From: Pyrus communis
Taxonomy: Eukaryota; Streptophyta; Magnoliopsida; Rosales; Rosaceae
Length of the DNA: 64,000 bases
NCBI RefSeq assembly: GCF_963583255.1
Contig: NC_084817.1
Span: 5,929,043-5,993,042, forward strand
Reading direction: 5' to 3'
Positions within the stretch are counted from its first letter, which is position 1. Every line of letters starts with the position of its first letter. Both the position numbers and the translations under genes were made by a program. Of this stretch, positions 12,561-24,450 are shown piece after piece. The notes under the pieces are model-generated. The model saw only the letters and a program-made list of their open reading frames with translations, searched no databases and had not been told where the DNA came from.

Positions 12561-13353
12561 GTTAATTGAGTGAGAAATATGATCAATGGGTTTATCTTGA
12601 AAACTAGGGATTTCTCATAAAATTAAAAATATGCTTGCGAATTGATTTATATATAGTTGTGGTGCCTTTATGAAACAACTTCTTAAACATTAACAAAAAC
12701 AAATGGCACGTCTGTCATGTAACATACGTACCTGAGCAAATGAGATGACTTTGATTAACTTGGTCATCATTTTCCCGTTTTTGAACGTTTATACAAATAT
12801 CATCAGTGGCAGGAATAGTCTTCTCAATGGTAGGCATTGGTTTTAATTGTATGGCTATCAAGATAAGAACACAAGGCCAGTTATATATTAATACAATAAA
12901 CTAGTTCCTGGAAGCAAGATTCTTCTATTGCTGCGTCTAATAAGATTAAAAGAAAATAAAATGCTCAAGTAGGACAAAATTTAGAATGAAGAGAAAATGA
13001 AAAGCTTTACTAACCGTTATAAATATATTGTTCCTAGAAACTGAGCGAGCTTCCACTTAAGAATGCAGACCGCATACTAGCTACTTTATATAAGGTGTTT
13101 CCCCAATGTAGTTTTTAGCAATGGTTAACTCAGGGTTGTGCTGAATTTAATCTCACGCAATATCTACATATTGTGAAGTGAAAGAAGAATAACATTGTTT
13201 AGAAATTATACATATGTTAAAACCCAACACAAAAGCACTGTTTATTAAGAGTGAACGGACTAAAACGCCCTCCTAATTCTTCTTTGTGCGACATTTTCTG
13301 CTATTTTGCACGGTAAAAAGACCTTTCTGCCATGATTACCCACTATTCCCTTA

Positions 13354-13640
13354 TTGCTCCAGCTTCGGAAAGAGAGATTTGTCCACGCTGCCCACGCGTC
13401 GATCATCCTCGACGACTCTGCTTCGACTTCTAGACTTTTCCACCTTTCCTTTTCACTTCTGTCTCTTTCACAATTCTCGGCTTATGTCGGTCTGAATCCT
13501 AGATTTCTTTCACTCCCAAACGTTGAGGTTCGTGACTTCGCCGTTGATTTGAACCCCACCAGCTTCGATGCAGTCCTTGGAGACACCCCTGCCACCTTTG
13601 CCGTAGTCGAATTCTTCGCTCACTGGTCAGCTTTTCTAAT
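13354..13640 (+). pseudogene. Sulfhydryl oxidase (QSOX) first-exon fragment
   Basis: Translation gives a stretch with VDLNPTSFDAVLGDTPATF followed by AVVEFFAHW, the start of the thioredoxin domain of plant quiescin sulfhydryl oxidases. In QSOX the next residues are the CxxC active site; here the reading stops at a GT donor (CACTG|GTCAGC) and no downstream exon with CPACR was found in the following 4 kb. The part before residue 40 is less certain. It is most likely a captured or broken fragment, not a functional gene. Confidence 0.65.
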
Positions 13641-15016
13641 TTCTATGTAAACCATTGATTTTATTTGGGAAATAAATGGAACCCCTTATGTTTTTTGCTT
13701 TAAGTATTGATCTTTGAGTGTTACTCAGTAGATATTAGATCGATTGGAGGCTACCCATTTGAAAAAGAAGAGAGATCACATGGATGATGGATCATATGAG
13801 GTTCTCCAATTATTTGAGATCACATGGAAATATTTAATTCCGTATTTGTAATTCTTTATTGTTTCATTCAGTTCGTTAAATTCATTTAATTGTCTTTGTA
13901 ATTCTCAGAAAACTAGAGAGGCCAGCCGGCCCTAACTTCCTTCTCTTTTGGTTAATCCTGTGAATTGGAGATCGGATCTCGCTGTTCTCTCTCTCTCATT
14001 TGGGTTTTATGCATTGCCATGGTGGTGGGAAGATTATGGAGAAGCTTTGAAAAACAGAGAGAGGAAATGAGCTTTAAACAGGTAAAGGAAACAAAATTGG
14101 AACAAAAACTTCCAGTGTTTATAAATGTGAGGTTTTTCAGTAAGTGTGCTTCGTAAAAAGGTTTTAATCTTTCTTAGAAATATAGCTTTTTCAATTATGC
14201 AATGCTTTGAATGATAAAAAAAAAAAAAAAAAAAAACCATTGTAATGTTAGTGTTTTGTGTATCTGATTTGTAACTACATTTTCTATTTCAGATTATTGT
14301 CAAAGCAGTATATATAAGTTACAAAGTGCTCTTGCTGAAATAGAAAAGAAAAAAAAAAAAAAAAAGGTGAGTCAGGCTACCAAGAGTGTCAAATTTAGAA
14401 TTTACAAATCTTTGTTAATCATATCGATAAGTGTATATATATATGCTATTTGTATGGTCCTTTAAAATTTTATGGCACATAAAATTATTTTCTTTGTATA
14501 CACAGTGGAAAGCCTGTTGCTCATAGGTGCAAAACAGGATGTATGTTTATGTCATATAGGAAAAAAAAAAAAATTAAGGATAGTATGATTAAAATCACTC
14601 TTTGTTTGGTTGAAATACAAATGCAAGAGCTTTACTCTAATTAGATAAATACTAGTCATACTAAACGTAATATAATGAATTTCAGGACTATATTTCTTGA
14701 ATGTAATTTTCTAAACACTGATGGCATTTGAGTTTACCTGCGATTATTCAAGTACTATTATCATTGTTTTTCTTCTTTGTTTAAAAATTGCCTCCACCTA
14801 AACTTCACCTGCAAGTTTTTATTCACCAGGTATTTGAAAGAAATAAGGAATTGACTCACTTCTTCAAAGCTTTGATGTCATATTTAATGCTGGGAGCTAA
14901 AACCTTTGCTCTCCTTCTTCAAAATGTTACTTTTGTGTGAGTTATCCTTATTTTAAAGTTTTCATATTTCATATTCTTCTTTGCACAAAATCACTGGTTG
15001 ATTCCTCATTTCATGC

Positions 15017-15017
<1 letters not shown>

Positions 15018-15052
<35 letters not shown>
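15018..15052. repeat. (AT)n microsatellite
   Basis: About 17 AT units in the intron 3 insert of copy A. Confidence 0.95.
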
Positions 15053-15054
<2 letters not shown>

Positions 15055-16648
15055 CCATTTCTGCGATCATTTAATATTTCCTGCTGGATATAACCTCATT
15101 ACATATTTGTGAAAGTGTTACTCAACATCAACTCTTATAAATGTGTCATGTTTCGCTGATTTAACCGTTTGGCGTTTGGTCAATACTTATTTTAGATGAA
15201 TAACTAAATTTCATTTTTTTTAAGTACATTTTAAACTTGACTTGGAAAAAAAAAATGTCTGCCAACAAAACAATCTTAATACTTTTTATACAATTTTATC
15301 ATTAAATACAGGAAAAATGCAATCTAGGTTTTACAGCAATTTCCCTGTGACAGGCAAATACTTCTTTGTTTTATGCTTGCCACTGTGTTGACAAACATGG
15401 TAAACAATTTAACCTCAGTTCTTTTCTTAAATTTCATTCGCTTTTATCTTTTTCAATTTCAGGACAATAATTTTGAATCACACGTTATAATTAGCCTGCA
15501 AACGTGCATCTCTTGTTGACAACATGCTGATTCATATCATTTTCTATGCTTTTGGTAAGCAAACACTTGAGAGTTCAGAGTTTGATTCTCATTGGTTTTG
15601 TTTTGGAACTTTCGTTATTATCCAATTCTAACAAATGCTTTTTTGTTGTTTGTAGATCATGTGTTTAATCAATATTCTTCAAATTGTACAATTTTAGACC
15701 TCCTCACTAAAGACATTATTCACGCTAGACCTAGAGGATTCAATGGTATCATAAAAATTTAAGACTTTATCTGCATTGTTTTCTTTGCATTTTTAAATTC
15801 AATTTTTATCTAATGCATGTTTATGTTTTCCAATTTTTACTATATATTTAAAATAAAGAAGCAAAACAAATCTGAAATACACACCTGCAAAACGTTGATG
15901 ATGTTCCTATGAAATCACTGAAAAAAAGATCCTCTCCCAAGCATTACAAACTAGGGGCTCATGCTTTATCCTTATTTTCAAATTCTCGCTTTTCAATTTT
16001 AATCTGCAATTAAGTTTAATTTTTTGTTTATTCTGTGAGTTACATGCATGAGAATTCATTTGTCGTTTGTTTTCCCTGCATCTGAAAAATGCATCAATAT
16101 GTAGCTGTAAAATTACATTTTGTTTTCTGTTTTAGATAAACCCTGCCTTTTTGTTTTTCCCAGTTGTATCTGCATCCTTGCAAGCTATCTATACTGAAGG
16201 TGAAAGCTTTTACCTTTACAGCTCTTGAACAACTAATGTAATTACAACTTTTAAACGTTCTTTTTTTTTTTTTTTTTTTTTTCCTCTTGACATAATTGAT
16301 CATTTGCAAACCAGGGTCACCAGGGTCTTCCATATCCACCTATACTTTCTCTCCAACTCTGCTGCACAATAATCAGTTCCAAATCTATTTGATTTCTCCT
16401 TTCCCGTTTTAATTGCACTTAATTAATAGTATTTAGATGTTTTTACTCTCGATTCATTTAGTTAGTCAAGGTATTAATCTTCTGCAGATTATGACTTACA
16501 TTTTGTTGTTCATCTGCCTTTTCTTTTCCTATTTATGACACACCCTGTTCTGTGGCTGCCAAGCGTACTTGAAAAGTACTCTAATTTGAAAATTGCGTTT
16601 TATGTACCAGTATTCCAAATATATTGCAATTTTTTCATTTGTGTTCTC

Positions 16649-16680
<32 letters not shown>

Positions 16681-18025
16681 AGGCAAGTGAACGCTGATGT
16701 AATGCGTTGATTACCCAATTGCCATAATATAGCAGGCCTCTTCGTAGACAGATTGAAGCATCGCAGGTAAATGCAGAGTTGAATACCTTTTTACGGCATA
16801 TTCTCAGCTTTTTAATGCATTTTCGATGCAGGTGTTTAATTTGTTTCAGTTAGACTTATGAAGTTTGATTACAGTCTTCACTTTCGATTGTACCCGTTTG
16901 GTGATGATTTACTTAGAATTTGTCAATCATTTTAATGCATGTAAGACGGTTTTTGCTTTTTAGGATGCTTTTCTAACCTTTAGACATTACTCGATTTGAT
17001 TTTTTTAAATGGTACATGAATTTCCAACTTTGCTCTTTTAGTATGTTGTTACAGTGATTTAATTGATGTTTGTCCATAGATTTTTGCTAACTTTAATTCC
17101 CTCATTCTCACGTTATCTATAAATTGTTGTATGATTTTAATTTTAACTTCTTCGTTTTTATTTATTCCCATTTCTTCCATTGATACTCGATGTTTGCATT
17201 TACTAAAATTGCATCAAATTAACGCTTGATTGTACTGACGAAAGTGAGAGGATCAACTCTTTGCATAAAATTGTATCAGTTTATATAAAAATGTACACAA
17301 ATGAAGGTAGAAATCTGTCTATGTTTCAAAAACCAATTTACTTAATGAATTTCTTTTATATATTTTCCATCTCTCTCAATAAGTATTCTTTAACAAAACT
17401 AAAATCTTTCAGTTGTAACAACCAAAGAGCCAGTTACATTTTCCTTTATTTGTGACAATTGATGTAGTAATTGAAACCTTTTTCAATTTTTAGTGTCTTT
17501 ATGTTTTTCAGTTTTTACTTTTCTGTGTATATATTATGTCTTGCATTCTTTTTTTGGTTTTCAAACTACAAGTGGGTATACCAGAAGACTACAGCTTTCC
17601 ATATAGTTTCATATTCTGTGATTAAATAAAAAATAAAAAAAACATGTAAAACTGTTGTACTTTGTTGCTAACCTTCATACACAATCAGGTCATGCTATTC
17701 ATAAAGTGGTTCGAAGAATTCTAGGAGCTTGATTCACCTAATTTATCCTCTTCATGGAAAAATTCTTTCAAAAAGTTGAAGCATCTTTCATTGTAAATAA
17801 CATTTAACCTTTTGTGATGATATTTTATCCCTTTGAAACATATTTTTTCATGTGCTTTTCAATCCTGCAGCAATGTGCGGGTAGTATTTCTAAACCTCTA
17901 TGTCTAGTCATAAAAATTAGTTTAGTCTCGCTCTCAACATTATTAATATGCAGTGGTTTTATAGTATTTACAGAAGGGAAAAATTAAGGCGCCACTAATA
18001 ATAATTATCATTTGAATGTTCTTAC

Positions 18026-18511
18026 CAAATCTTTTTAACAAAACACCGATAGTAATAAGTGTAGCGCAATCGGAATCGTTCAAGGTTCCGTGCGGAGTGA
18101 CAGAATAGAGGTATTGAGCCATTTTTTCTCCTCTTTCAAAACCCTGAGACCTGAGAAGTGGGATGACATTGCAGCTAGGATTGGTGTTGCTGAGTAACTT
18201 GTTCTTTTCAACCATGTATTTTGCTAGTTCGACGCTTTCTAGTGCTTCGTCTACAACATAATGAAGACTGGTATAACCATTAACGTCTTGTATTTCCAAG
18301 TCTTTTGGTCTCATTTAGTCCACCTATTTTCTTGCAATGTGCACCTTCTTACATAAGATTGCCATTTGAAGAACTGTCCCAGTCCTACCGTTTTTCGTAA
18401 GTCTTGCAGTTACTGCCTTGGGATGTTGGATAATAAACTCCAGTGCAGCATCCCATTCATCATTCTCCACCAAATCCCATAAAGTTTGATTAACGTGGCT
18501 GTCCTCGTGTC
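18026..18511 (-). pseudogene. Copy A exon 3: ankyrin repeats with two stops
   Basis: The exon aligns codon by codon with copy B exon 3 (45523-46026). It keeps the acceptor (CAG|GACACGAGG) and donor (GATTTG|GTAAGA). Between HIA and MRP the copy B residues KEL.HF correspond here to RK-stop-VD-stop, giving in-frame TAG and TAA at about 18314-18325. Downstream the frame continues through KDLEIQDVNGYTSLHYVVDE and KMAQYLYSVTPHGTLND. Confidence 0.9.
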
Positions 18512-18639
18512 CTGCCAAGCTAGCTAACGTTATATATATATGACATATAGTTGTTACCTTCATCACCGAAAGTAAACATAGAGACCATACAGTTACATAT
18601 TTTTCTTATTCTTCTTAATTTTAGGCTTTCTTTTATTAT

Positions 18640-19560
18640 CACCCCCAATAACCACATTAAAATTTAATATTAAAGGACTTATATACCGTAATATGCAATG
18701 ACAGCTTTGACCTCATAAGGTTCTAAATTTTTTTTTTTTAAAATTTCTAAATACACCCAAATCACTTTTAGTGTGTATATTCCTTCCCTTAACATTGGAT
18801 CCTGCTAAGTCTATCATAGTTGAAATTTAAGTTGTACTTTTGAAATATTGCAGTCAGGTACTTGCTTGTTTGGATATTCTTTTTCTTCAAAGGAGCGGAT
18901 TAGTGTCTCTGGGCTTAGTAACAAGACTGTTAAAGTTGATATAGAAACTTGTCTCAGTAACATTGATATTATACTGTGCTATGAGATTGAGCACAAGATG
19001 CTTGAAGTTATTTATTACAAATTATAAGTTATAACTTGAGCAACTGAAGAAATATAACTACGTCTGTCATTATCCACTGTTAATCTCACGAAATTGGGGG
19101 CTTAGGTACAGTGGAATCCTATGACGGGAAATTTGCGTTTGATTCTAGCATTGAGCATTCAAATGAAATGGCCACTCTTAAGATTGAATGTGTTTGGCAT
19201 CCAACATAATATCCGAGTTGTTCAAATTTTCAGCAGTATATCCCATGTCAAAGAGTAGGCTAGTTTCTGGGAAAGTATGAAGCAACCCAAAAATAATATT
19301 TGTGAAGTTAATGCAGAATCAATTCTCTTAAATTCTTTTTTCATTAATGATGGCTTTTCAAATCTAAATCTTCATTATTTGAAGAAACAAATAAGATCTT
19401 TGGTTGACCTTGTGTATTTGCACCTAAGATGTGAAAAGTGTGCAGTGTATGTAAAAAACGTGGGGTGTATGTTAAGAGTGTGGGTGTGAGGGTATTATAG
19501 GAATGTATATGGTGTGTATTAAATATATGAAGTGTATTCCACAATATGTGGGGTGTTAAT
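18640..19560 (+). other. Intron 2 insert of copy A with two coding-like stretches
   Basis: Copy B has only 357 bp between exons 2 and 3. The extra sequence here contains, on the plus strand, an open stretch at about 18853-19024 (GYSFSSKERISVSGLSNKT, then VDIETCLSNIDIILCYEIEH) and another at about 19100-19210 (TVESYDGKFAFDSSIEHSNE, then MATLKIECVWHPT). Both have a protein-like composition and end in stops. The parent gene was not recognised. They may be exons of a captured gene. Confidence 0.35.
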
Positions 19561-20199
19561 ATAACAAAGCCACTTTTATTGTGTATAGGGTACTTTTGTT
19601 CTATTTTACCATTGAATACCGTCCTTTTTTTTTTCATGTAAATTGCAATTGTTAATTAAAATCCAATGTTGATAGCATCATGCATTTTAACTTTCTATTT
19701 GTAAAAAGAAAAATAAACGACTATTTTATATACAAATAACGATGTAAAATTTGAAAAGAGTTCAATCAATAAATATTGAACGGAACTCTCTGTGGGAATA
19801 AAGATATAATACCTTCATTGGGCGATTCTTCTATTGCCGACCTTTCCTCTGGCTCTGCATCAATAGTCGTTGGGTTGCTATCAGTGTGATCGTCGGATAT
19901 CTCCTCTAAAAAAAATGAAATCCTTAATGTTTATATCGTATCACTCTCTATTGGGAAATATATTTCTCCCTTTTCCTTTCTTATTTTTGTTGTTGTTTAA
20001 ATTGAGCTATTCTACTAAGGATATATTGATTCAATTGAAAATAGCCAGGCCGAAGCCAAAATTGACACAATTTACGTCTCTCTATTTATTGGAAAAAAAA
20101 AAGAAAAAAAAGACGTCTTCGGCCTATGCCAAATAAATTGGGCTTACTACACTTTTATGCAAAATACAGTGCAACAAAAAGGCAAAGAGGAATGTTTGG

Positions 20200-20570
20200 C
20201 TTCTTAAAAGTTGAGGAGGAGTTCCTCATCAAATACTTTGTGGTTGATTCGCAGTCTGGTAATTATGATCAAAATTGTCCAAGCTATGAAGTATTAAAAA
20301 ATGATCATTTATGTAAAAACAAAATAATTAGGTTGTTTAGTCAATTAATTATAGCAAATAGATATAGATGGTTCGTAAATAATGCTTTTATCGAATGTAA
20401 CCACATGCTTTTAGACAATTCAATGAATAAATGATCTCATATTTTATTGATTTTACAAAAATGATCTTTACAAAATGATTTATAACATTAATAATTTCGA
20501 TCAGAAGCACAAAATTCCGTCAATCGGTCACGAAGTATTTTGAGGAGGAACTTCTCCTCATCCTCATCCT
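20200..20570. repeat. Foldback MITE-like repeat in intron 1 of copy A
   Basis: About 80 bp at 20211-20290 is the inverted counterpart of 20490-20566 (GAGGAGGAGTTCCTCATCAA against the complement of the right arm). A decayed version of the same palindrome lies at the same place in copy B (about 46815-47200), so it was there before the duplication. It abuts the gag-like exon and supplies the apparent extension of that reading frame after KPAEDEDEE. Confidence 0.6.
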
Positions 20571-20876
20571 CAGCTGGCTTCAACTTTTCTGCCAAAATAT
20601 CCCATGCAACTTTGGCTGTGCTGATGCCCATAATAAAAGAAAAAGTATCGTCCCCACAAAAAGTTTGGATCGAGTGCAAAGCCTCGGCATTACTCTTCTT
20701 CCAAGCTTTAAATTCAGCCTCACCATCTTCTCGTTTAGGAGCCTCAGTGGTGGCTTCCACAACGTCCCAAAGATCTTTGCGAACGGGTAGGTTTTTACTC
20801 GGAAACTCCATTCTTCATAGTTATTTTGGTTTAGAAGTTTATGAACAACTAAACTTGAGACAACTGTATCTGTCAT
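20570..20876 (-). pseudogene. Copy A exon 1: copia gag-like (DUF4219/UBN2-type) domain
   Basis: ATG at 20874-20876 opens MTDTVVSSLVVHKLLNQNNY and continues EEWSFRVKTY, matching copy B exon 1. A single-base deletion near 20782 (copy B GCAGAAGAT, here GCAAAGAT) shifts frame. The rest (DLWDVVEATTEAPKRED, KAWKKSNAEALHSIQTF, KVAWDILAEKLKPA) continues in another frame. The exon-1 splice donor used in copy B is absent, since about 85 bp is missing at the junction with the foldback repeat. Confidence 0.85.
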
Positions 20877-20899
20877 CTTCAATCTGTAAATTTATCAAA

Positions 20900-21230
20900 C
20901 CTGAATTTATGTTGTTCGAGCATATGTTAAAACAAACTAGTAAGAAAAAGGTAATACTCACAGATTGAATTTTTGGGCAATCTTCAGATTAAGCTATGCA
21001 CATAGTGCAGCCAAAGTTCTTATTTATGATAACAAATCAGCCATTAAAAAAAGACTCAAGATATCCTATTATTTATTACAGCTGGACTTATGAGTCCATA
21101 CTGAAGACAAAAAACAAAGGGCAGCTCCGCCGGTGCAAGTTAATTGATAGAGTAAGCCCTAAAGATGAGAGAAATAACGTGGTACGATAGAGAAATGCAA
21201 TTAAAAAAGACTAGAAGTGATGACTTATTC
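20900..21230. other. Upstream region of copy A, shared with copies B and C
   Basis: GATTTTTTGGGCAATCTTCA-type sequence, then CATAGTGCAGCCAAAGTTC and GATAACAAATCAGCCA, recur at about 47670-47830 (B) and 63475-63600 (C). This is the shared 5' flank and probable promoter area of the ankyrin gene family. No core promoter element could be assigned. Confidence 0.6.
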
Positions 21231-21236
21231 TAGAAT

Positions 21237-21797
21237 GAGTAAATTGTAGCAATGAACCAATGGTCCCTAAATTTTAACTCAATTATAGCAATAGTCCCTT
21301 AATTAAAAATTTATAAATTGTAGCAATGGTCACTAAACTTTAACTTCATTGGAGCAATGGTCCCTCAACTAAAAATCCATTACCATTAGTTCCTCAACTT
21401 ATCAAAACGTCTAGCTAGGGTCCCTCAACTAAAAATTCATTACCATTGGTCCCTTAACTTTAATCTAACTAGAGAAATTGTCCCTCAACTTTAAGTCAAT
21501 TAGAGCAATGATCCCTCAAACTTTAACCCAATTGTAGCAATGATCATTCCAACATAACTCATTTTGACAAAGTTGACGAAAAAGACCATAGTTACACGTT
21601 TTGATTAGTTGATGGACCCCAATTGTAGTAATGGTCATTCCAACGTAACTTATTTTGGCCAAATTCTAACGAACTTGACAAAAAGGACCATAGCTACACA
21701 TTTTGATGAGTTGATGGACCAATGGTAATGGATTTTTAGTTGAGGGACAATTGCTCCAATTTGATTAAAATTGAGGGACCATTGCTACAATTTACTC
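21237..21797. mobile_element. Foldback element with GAGTAAATTGTAGCAATG ends
   Basis: It starts GAGTAAATTGTAGCAATG and ends with the inverse, CATTGCTACAATTTACTC, and is built of tandem/inverted blocks around GGTCCCTCAACT and AGTTGAGGGACCA. The 9-bp flanks TTCTAGAAT and GTTTGGAAT agree at 6 of 9 positions, which would fit a decayed Mutator-type duplication. A truncated relative lies at about 41100-41455. Confidence 0.6.
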
Positions 21798-22063
21798 GTT
21801 TGGAATTTGCTAGGTGAGAAACTGGATGTATTAGTTGACGTCAATTGTAAATTATAACTTAATTTTCATGGCAATTATTTAGCCCTTTGGATGGGAATCT
21901 ATACCAACTAACAATTAACAATATATGATTAAAAAAATCCACGAATTTCATGTTCACGAATGTAAGTAACAAAGTATAAGTTATGTTAATCAGTACTTAA
22001 GTAATAATTTAATCATTAACAATCACGTTACATAATTTGCAAAATATGATTTAAATAGATAGT
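21798..22063. other. Intergenic AT-rich stretch
   Basis: No gene, repeat end or regulatory site was recognised between the foldback element and the gypsy LTR. Confidence 0.3.
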
Positions 22064-23537
22064 TGATAGGATTTTTACCACGTGCAAAAATAAGAATAAA
22101 AATACTTAAAAATACTTACAATAGAACAAGGTAGTTGTAGTATAAACGCCTCAAGCAATATCGTTTTTCACAAGGATTGAATGAATAATTTGTGTTTAAA
22201 ACAAATTCTTAATTAATTATTTAAAACAAAGTTTGGAAAATGTTGATTTTGTGACCTAAAATATTAAAAATGAACTTTAAACTAAAACAATTAAAGAATT
22301 AGCAAAATAAAGAAAACAAAAGGAAACGTTTGAAAACCAAATTGTAAAAGCTTAGGGTTCCGCTGTCATCTTAACAATTCTATGTAGTTTTACCAATTAC
22401 TAATGAATTACACATGCAACTTTAAAGGTTAGGTTTTCCTTATGCATATTCTCCTCGTGATATTCAAGCAAGAACGTATATATAACATGCAACCCGTCTA
22501 CAATATTCAAATCAAATATGAATATGCAAGACTCATTAAGTTTTATGAAAACCCCTTGAAAAATCATGCAACCCCTAAGAGCGTGATATTCGCCTTAGGT
22601 GAAATTACAATTATTAACCACAAGAAGCAATACTCAATCATCTGGTGATATTTTGACCGAATTGCATCTGATTACTTATCTAAACATCCTAATAATAGCT
22701 AAGTATTAAGATATAGAGAAAGTTTAAACACAGTGATTAATAATTCAAAATATGCATGCATAATATCATAAGCAATCAACTAAAAGACCACACATTCATA
22801 CTAAGGCTCGTAGCTTCGCCCTAGCAAACCGAAATTAGTCAAGGACAACCATAAAACAAAAGGAATTTTATTGAAATATAAAAAGGATAGAAAACACCTT
22901 AAAAGAAAATATAAATCGTCAAACCCTAACCAAGTTCTCCAAATTGATGCGTTTTTTTCCTTTTTCTAATGGCTAAAAAGCCTTATTTATACAACTACAA
23001 AATAAAACCCTACCTAGAAAATGTCTTAAAATAAAACTAGGAAACATAATAAAATAATAAACTAGAAAATAAAAGGTTTCCTATTTGAACTGAAATTCGA
23101 ACTTCTTAGACAATTAGATTTTTGTCCAACCAAATCAACTCCGATTTGGTCCCCAAAAGTCTCTTTTTAAAGCTTGATATCCTAACAAATCCTCAGAAGG
23201 AATCTTCCTCAAAATATGTCATTTTGACCTCTAAAATACCCAAAACATCCAAAAATGTCAACCTGGGAAAACTGCGCGCTGGGCTTTTATTTCATTGCCA
23301 CGGTCAAACGGCTTGGTAGAAAAAATCTGAAACTTTGATACAATCAACTTGAAAGACTCACGAACATCCTTCAATTGGAATCGCTCCAAAGTTCTCCCGT
23401 TTGATTACTTTATTGTTAAGAGGAAGTCAAATGTCCTACATTAGAAATATAATTCAAAGTATCAAAATCTCACCAAAACAATCAATAAATTAATACTAAG
23501 ATTAGGATAAAATATATAGTATAATATTGACTCATCA
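22064..23537 (-). mobile_element. Ty3/gypsy 3' LTR with polypurine tail, minus strand
   Basis: Read on the minus strand, the sequence TTTGCTTGAGGACAAGCAAA, then GTTAAGTTTGGGGTATT (about 23538-23585), runs into TGATGAGTCAATATTATAC. The LTR ends AAAAATCCTATCA at 22064. The GAGGACAAGCAAA...AGTTTGGGG motif is typical of the 3' end of plant Tat/Athila-type gypsy elements. Only the LTR (1474 bp) and about 50 bp of internal sequence remain. The element sits just 3' of the last recognisable CAP-H exon. Confidence 0.6.
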
Positions 23538-24350
23538 AATACCCCAAACTTAACTTTTTTGCTTGTCCTCAAGCAAAACAAAATTCAAAAACAAAAACAA
23601 AAATTAACAAACTAAAAACCTAAACAAAAATTAACTCAAAAACAAATGAAATAGCAGACCTGGGTCAACGTTTGAACAGATTCTTGTACATGGTTCCAAA
23701 GAGTTTCTTTCAAAGCCGCACATCGACTTCTTTGGAAGTCTTGTCGTAGTGGACTTCAATTTTGTTTACCTGTATTGTTTAGATGTAGGAAGCAAACCGT
23801 AAAGCAAAAAACTCCACAGATTTGTTTTAACGGATTATGAATTACATACTAAAAGTGTAAAACTAATCATAAAACTAGACATAATCCAACTGTAAACCTT
23901 TAAACTACATGAGTTGAAATCAAGTTGGTAAAACCACCACAACTCATGTCATAGGCCATATGACACTAAGATTCCGACTCGTGGAGCTAACTCAAATTAC
24001 ATCAAGCTGAAAAGTTTGGAACCAACCTGGCGAGGCTGAGAAACAAGTGTGCTAAAGTCCTTCACATCACTATGGATATTTCCGTAGTCATATTGTCCCC
24101 CAAGTCCACTTTCATCATCGAAGTATGGAAATTGCCCATCATCGTCACATTGTTGCCTTGATTCATCTGATACAACACCAAGTACTCTATATAAACTACT
24201 TGCATATTTCATCAGTAATAAAATAAATAAATAAATAAAAGGATTGAGAAAACAAATGGACGTTCCAAAAATTTAATTATTGGTATATCTATTTGTTATC
24301 GAGAAAGAATTTATTACCTGAGGACTGTTGGATAATGGCCAAATTAGTTC

Positions 24351-24450
24351 CTTGTTTTGTGGCTTTTTCAAAGCAATGTTTTGTGGCTTTTTCAAAGCCA
24401 TGTTTTGTGGCTTTTTCAAAGCCATGTTTTGTGGCTTTTTCAAAGCCATA
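24351..24450 (+). repeat. 24-bp minisatellite in 5' LTR, 4 units
   Basis: Units of GTTTTGTGGCTTTTTCAAAG plus C(A/C)AT occur four times here and six times in the 3' LTR (about 25818-25963). The repeat is open in several frames because 24 is a multiple of three, so long reading frames over it are artefacts. Confidence 0.92.

Larger units (their letters stand above)
13166..17886 (+). mobile_element. 4.7-kb insert in copy A intron 3 carrying captured gene fragments
   Basis: Copy B has a 157-bp intron here. In copy A the intron sequence breaks after TTTAGAAAT (about 13208) and resumes at TTCTAAACCTC (about 17881). The insert holds a QSOX-like exon (13354-13640) and then about 4 kb of T-rich, intron-like DNA with AT and poly-T runs but no recognisable coding parts. 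No clear terminal repeats or target duplication were found, so the vehicle (Helitron, Pack-MULE or simple insertion) is unknown. Confidence 0.55.
755..20876 (-). pseudogene. Copy A of gag-ankyrin-PGG gene, heavily disrupted pseudogene
   Basis: All seven exons of copy B (41987-47590) can be found here in the same order and strand. They are: exon 1 about 20570-20876; exon 2 19813-19905; exon 3 18026-18511; exon 4 13015-13163; exon 5 12732-12907; exon 6 in three pieces (8234-8386, 2533-2640, 1696-1867); exon 7 down to 755. Lesions compared with copy B include a 1-nt deletion in exon 1, loss of the exon-1 splice donor, two in-frame stops in exon 3, indels in exons 4, 5 and 7, and a stop in exon 6. 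Exon 6 also holds a MITE and a 5.6-kb LTR-type insert. Introns 3 and 5 are swollen by insertions of several kb. Intact function is excluded by these lesions; transcription of fragments cannot be judged. Confidence 0.9.

Noticed and set aside
13965..14156. A 63-codon frame with a hydrophobic start after the QSOX fragment
   Set aside because: No similarity was recognised and the surroundings are intron-like; it could be chance.
20126..20434. A 102-codon plus-strand frame next to the gag-like exon
   Set aside because: It overlaps the foldback repeat of intron 1 and has no similarity to a recognised protein.
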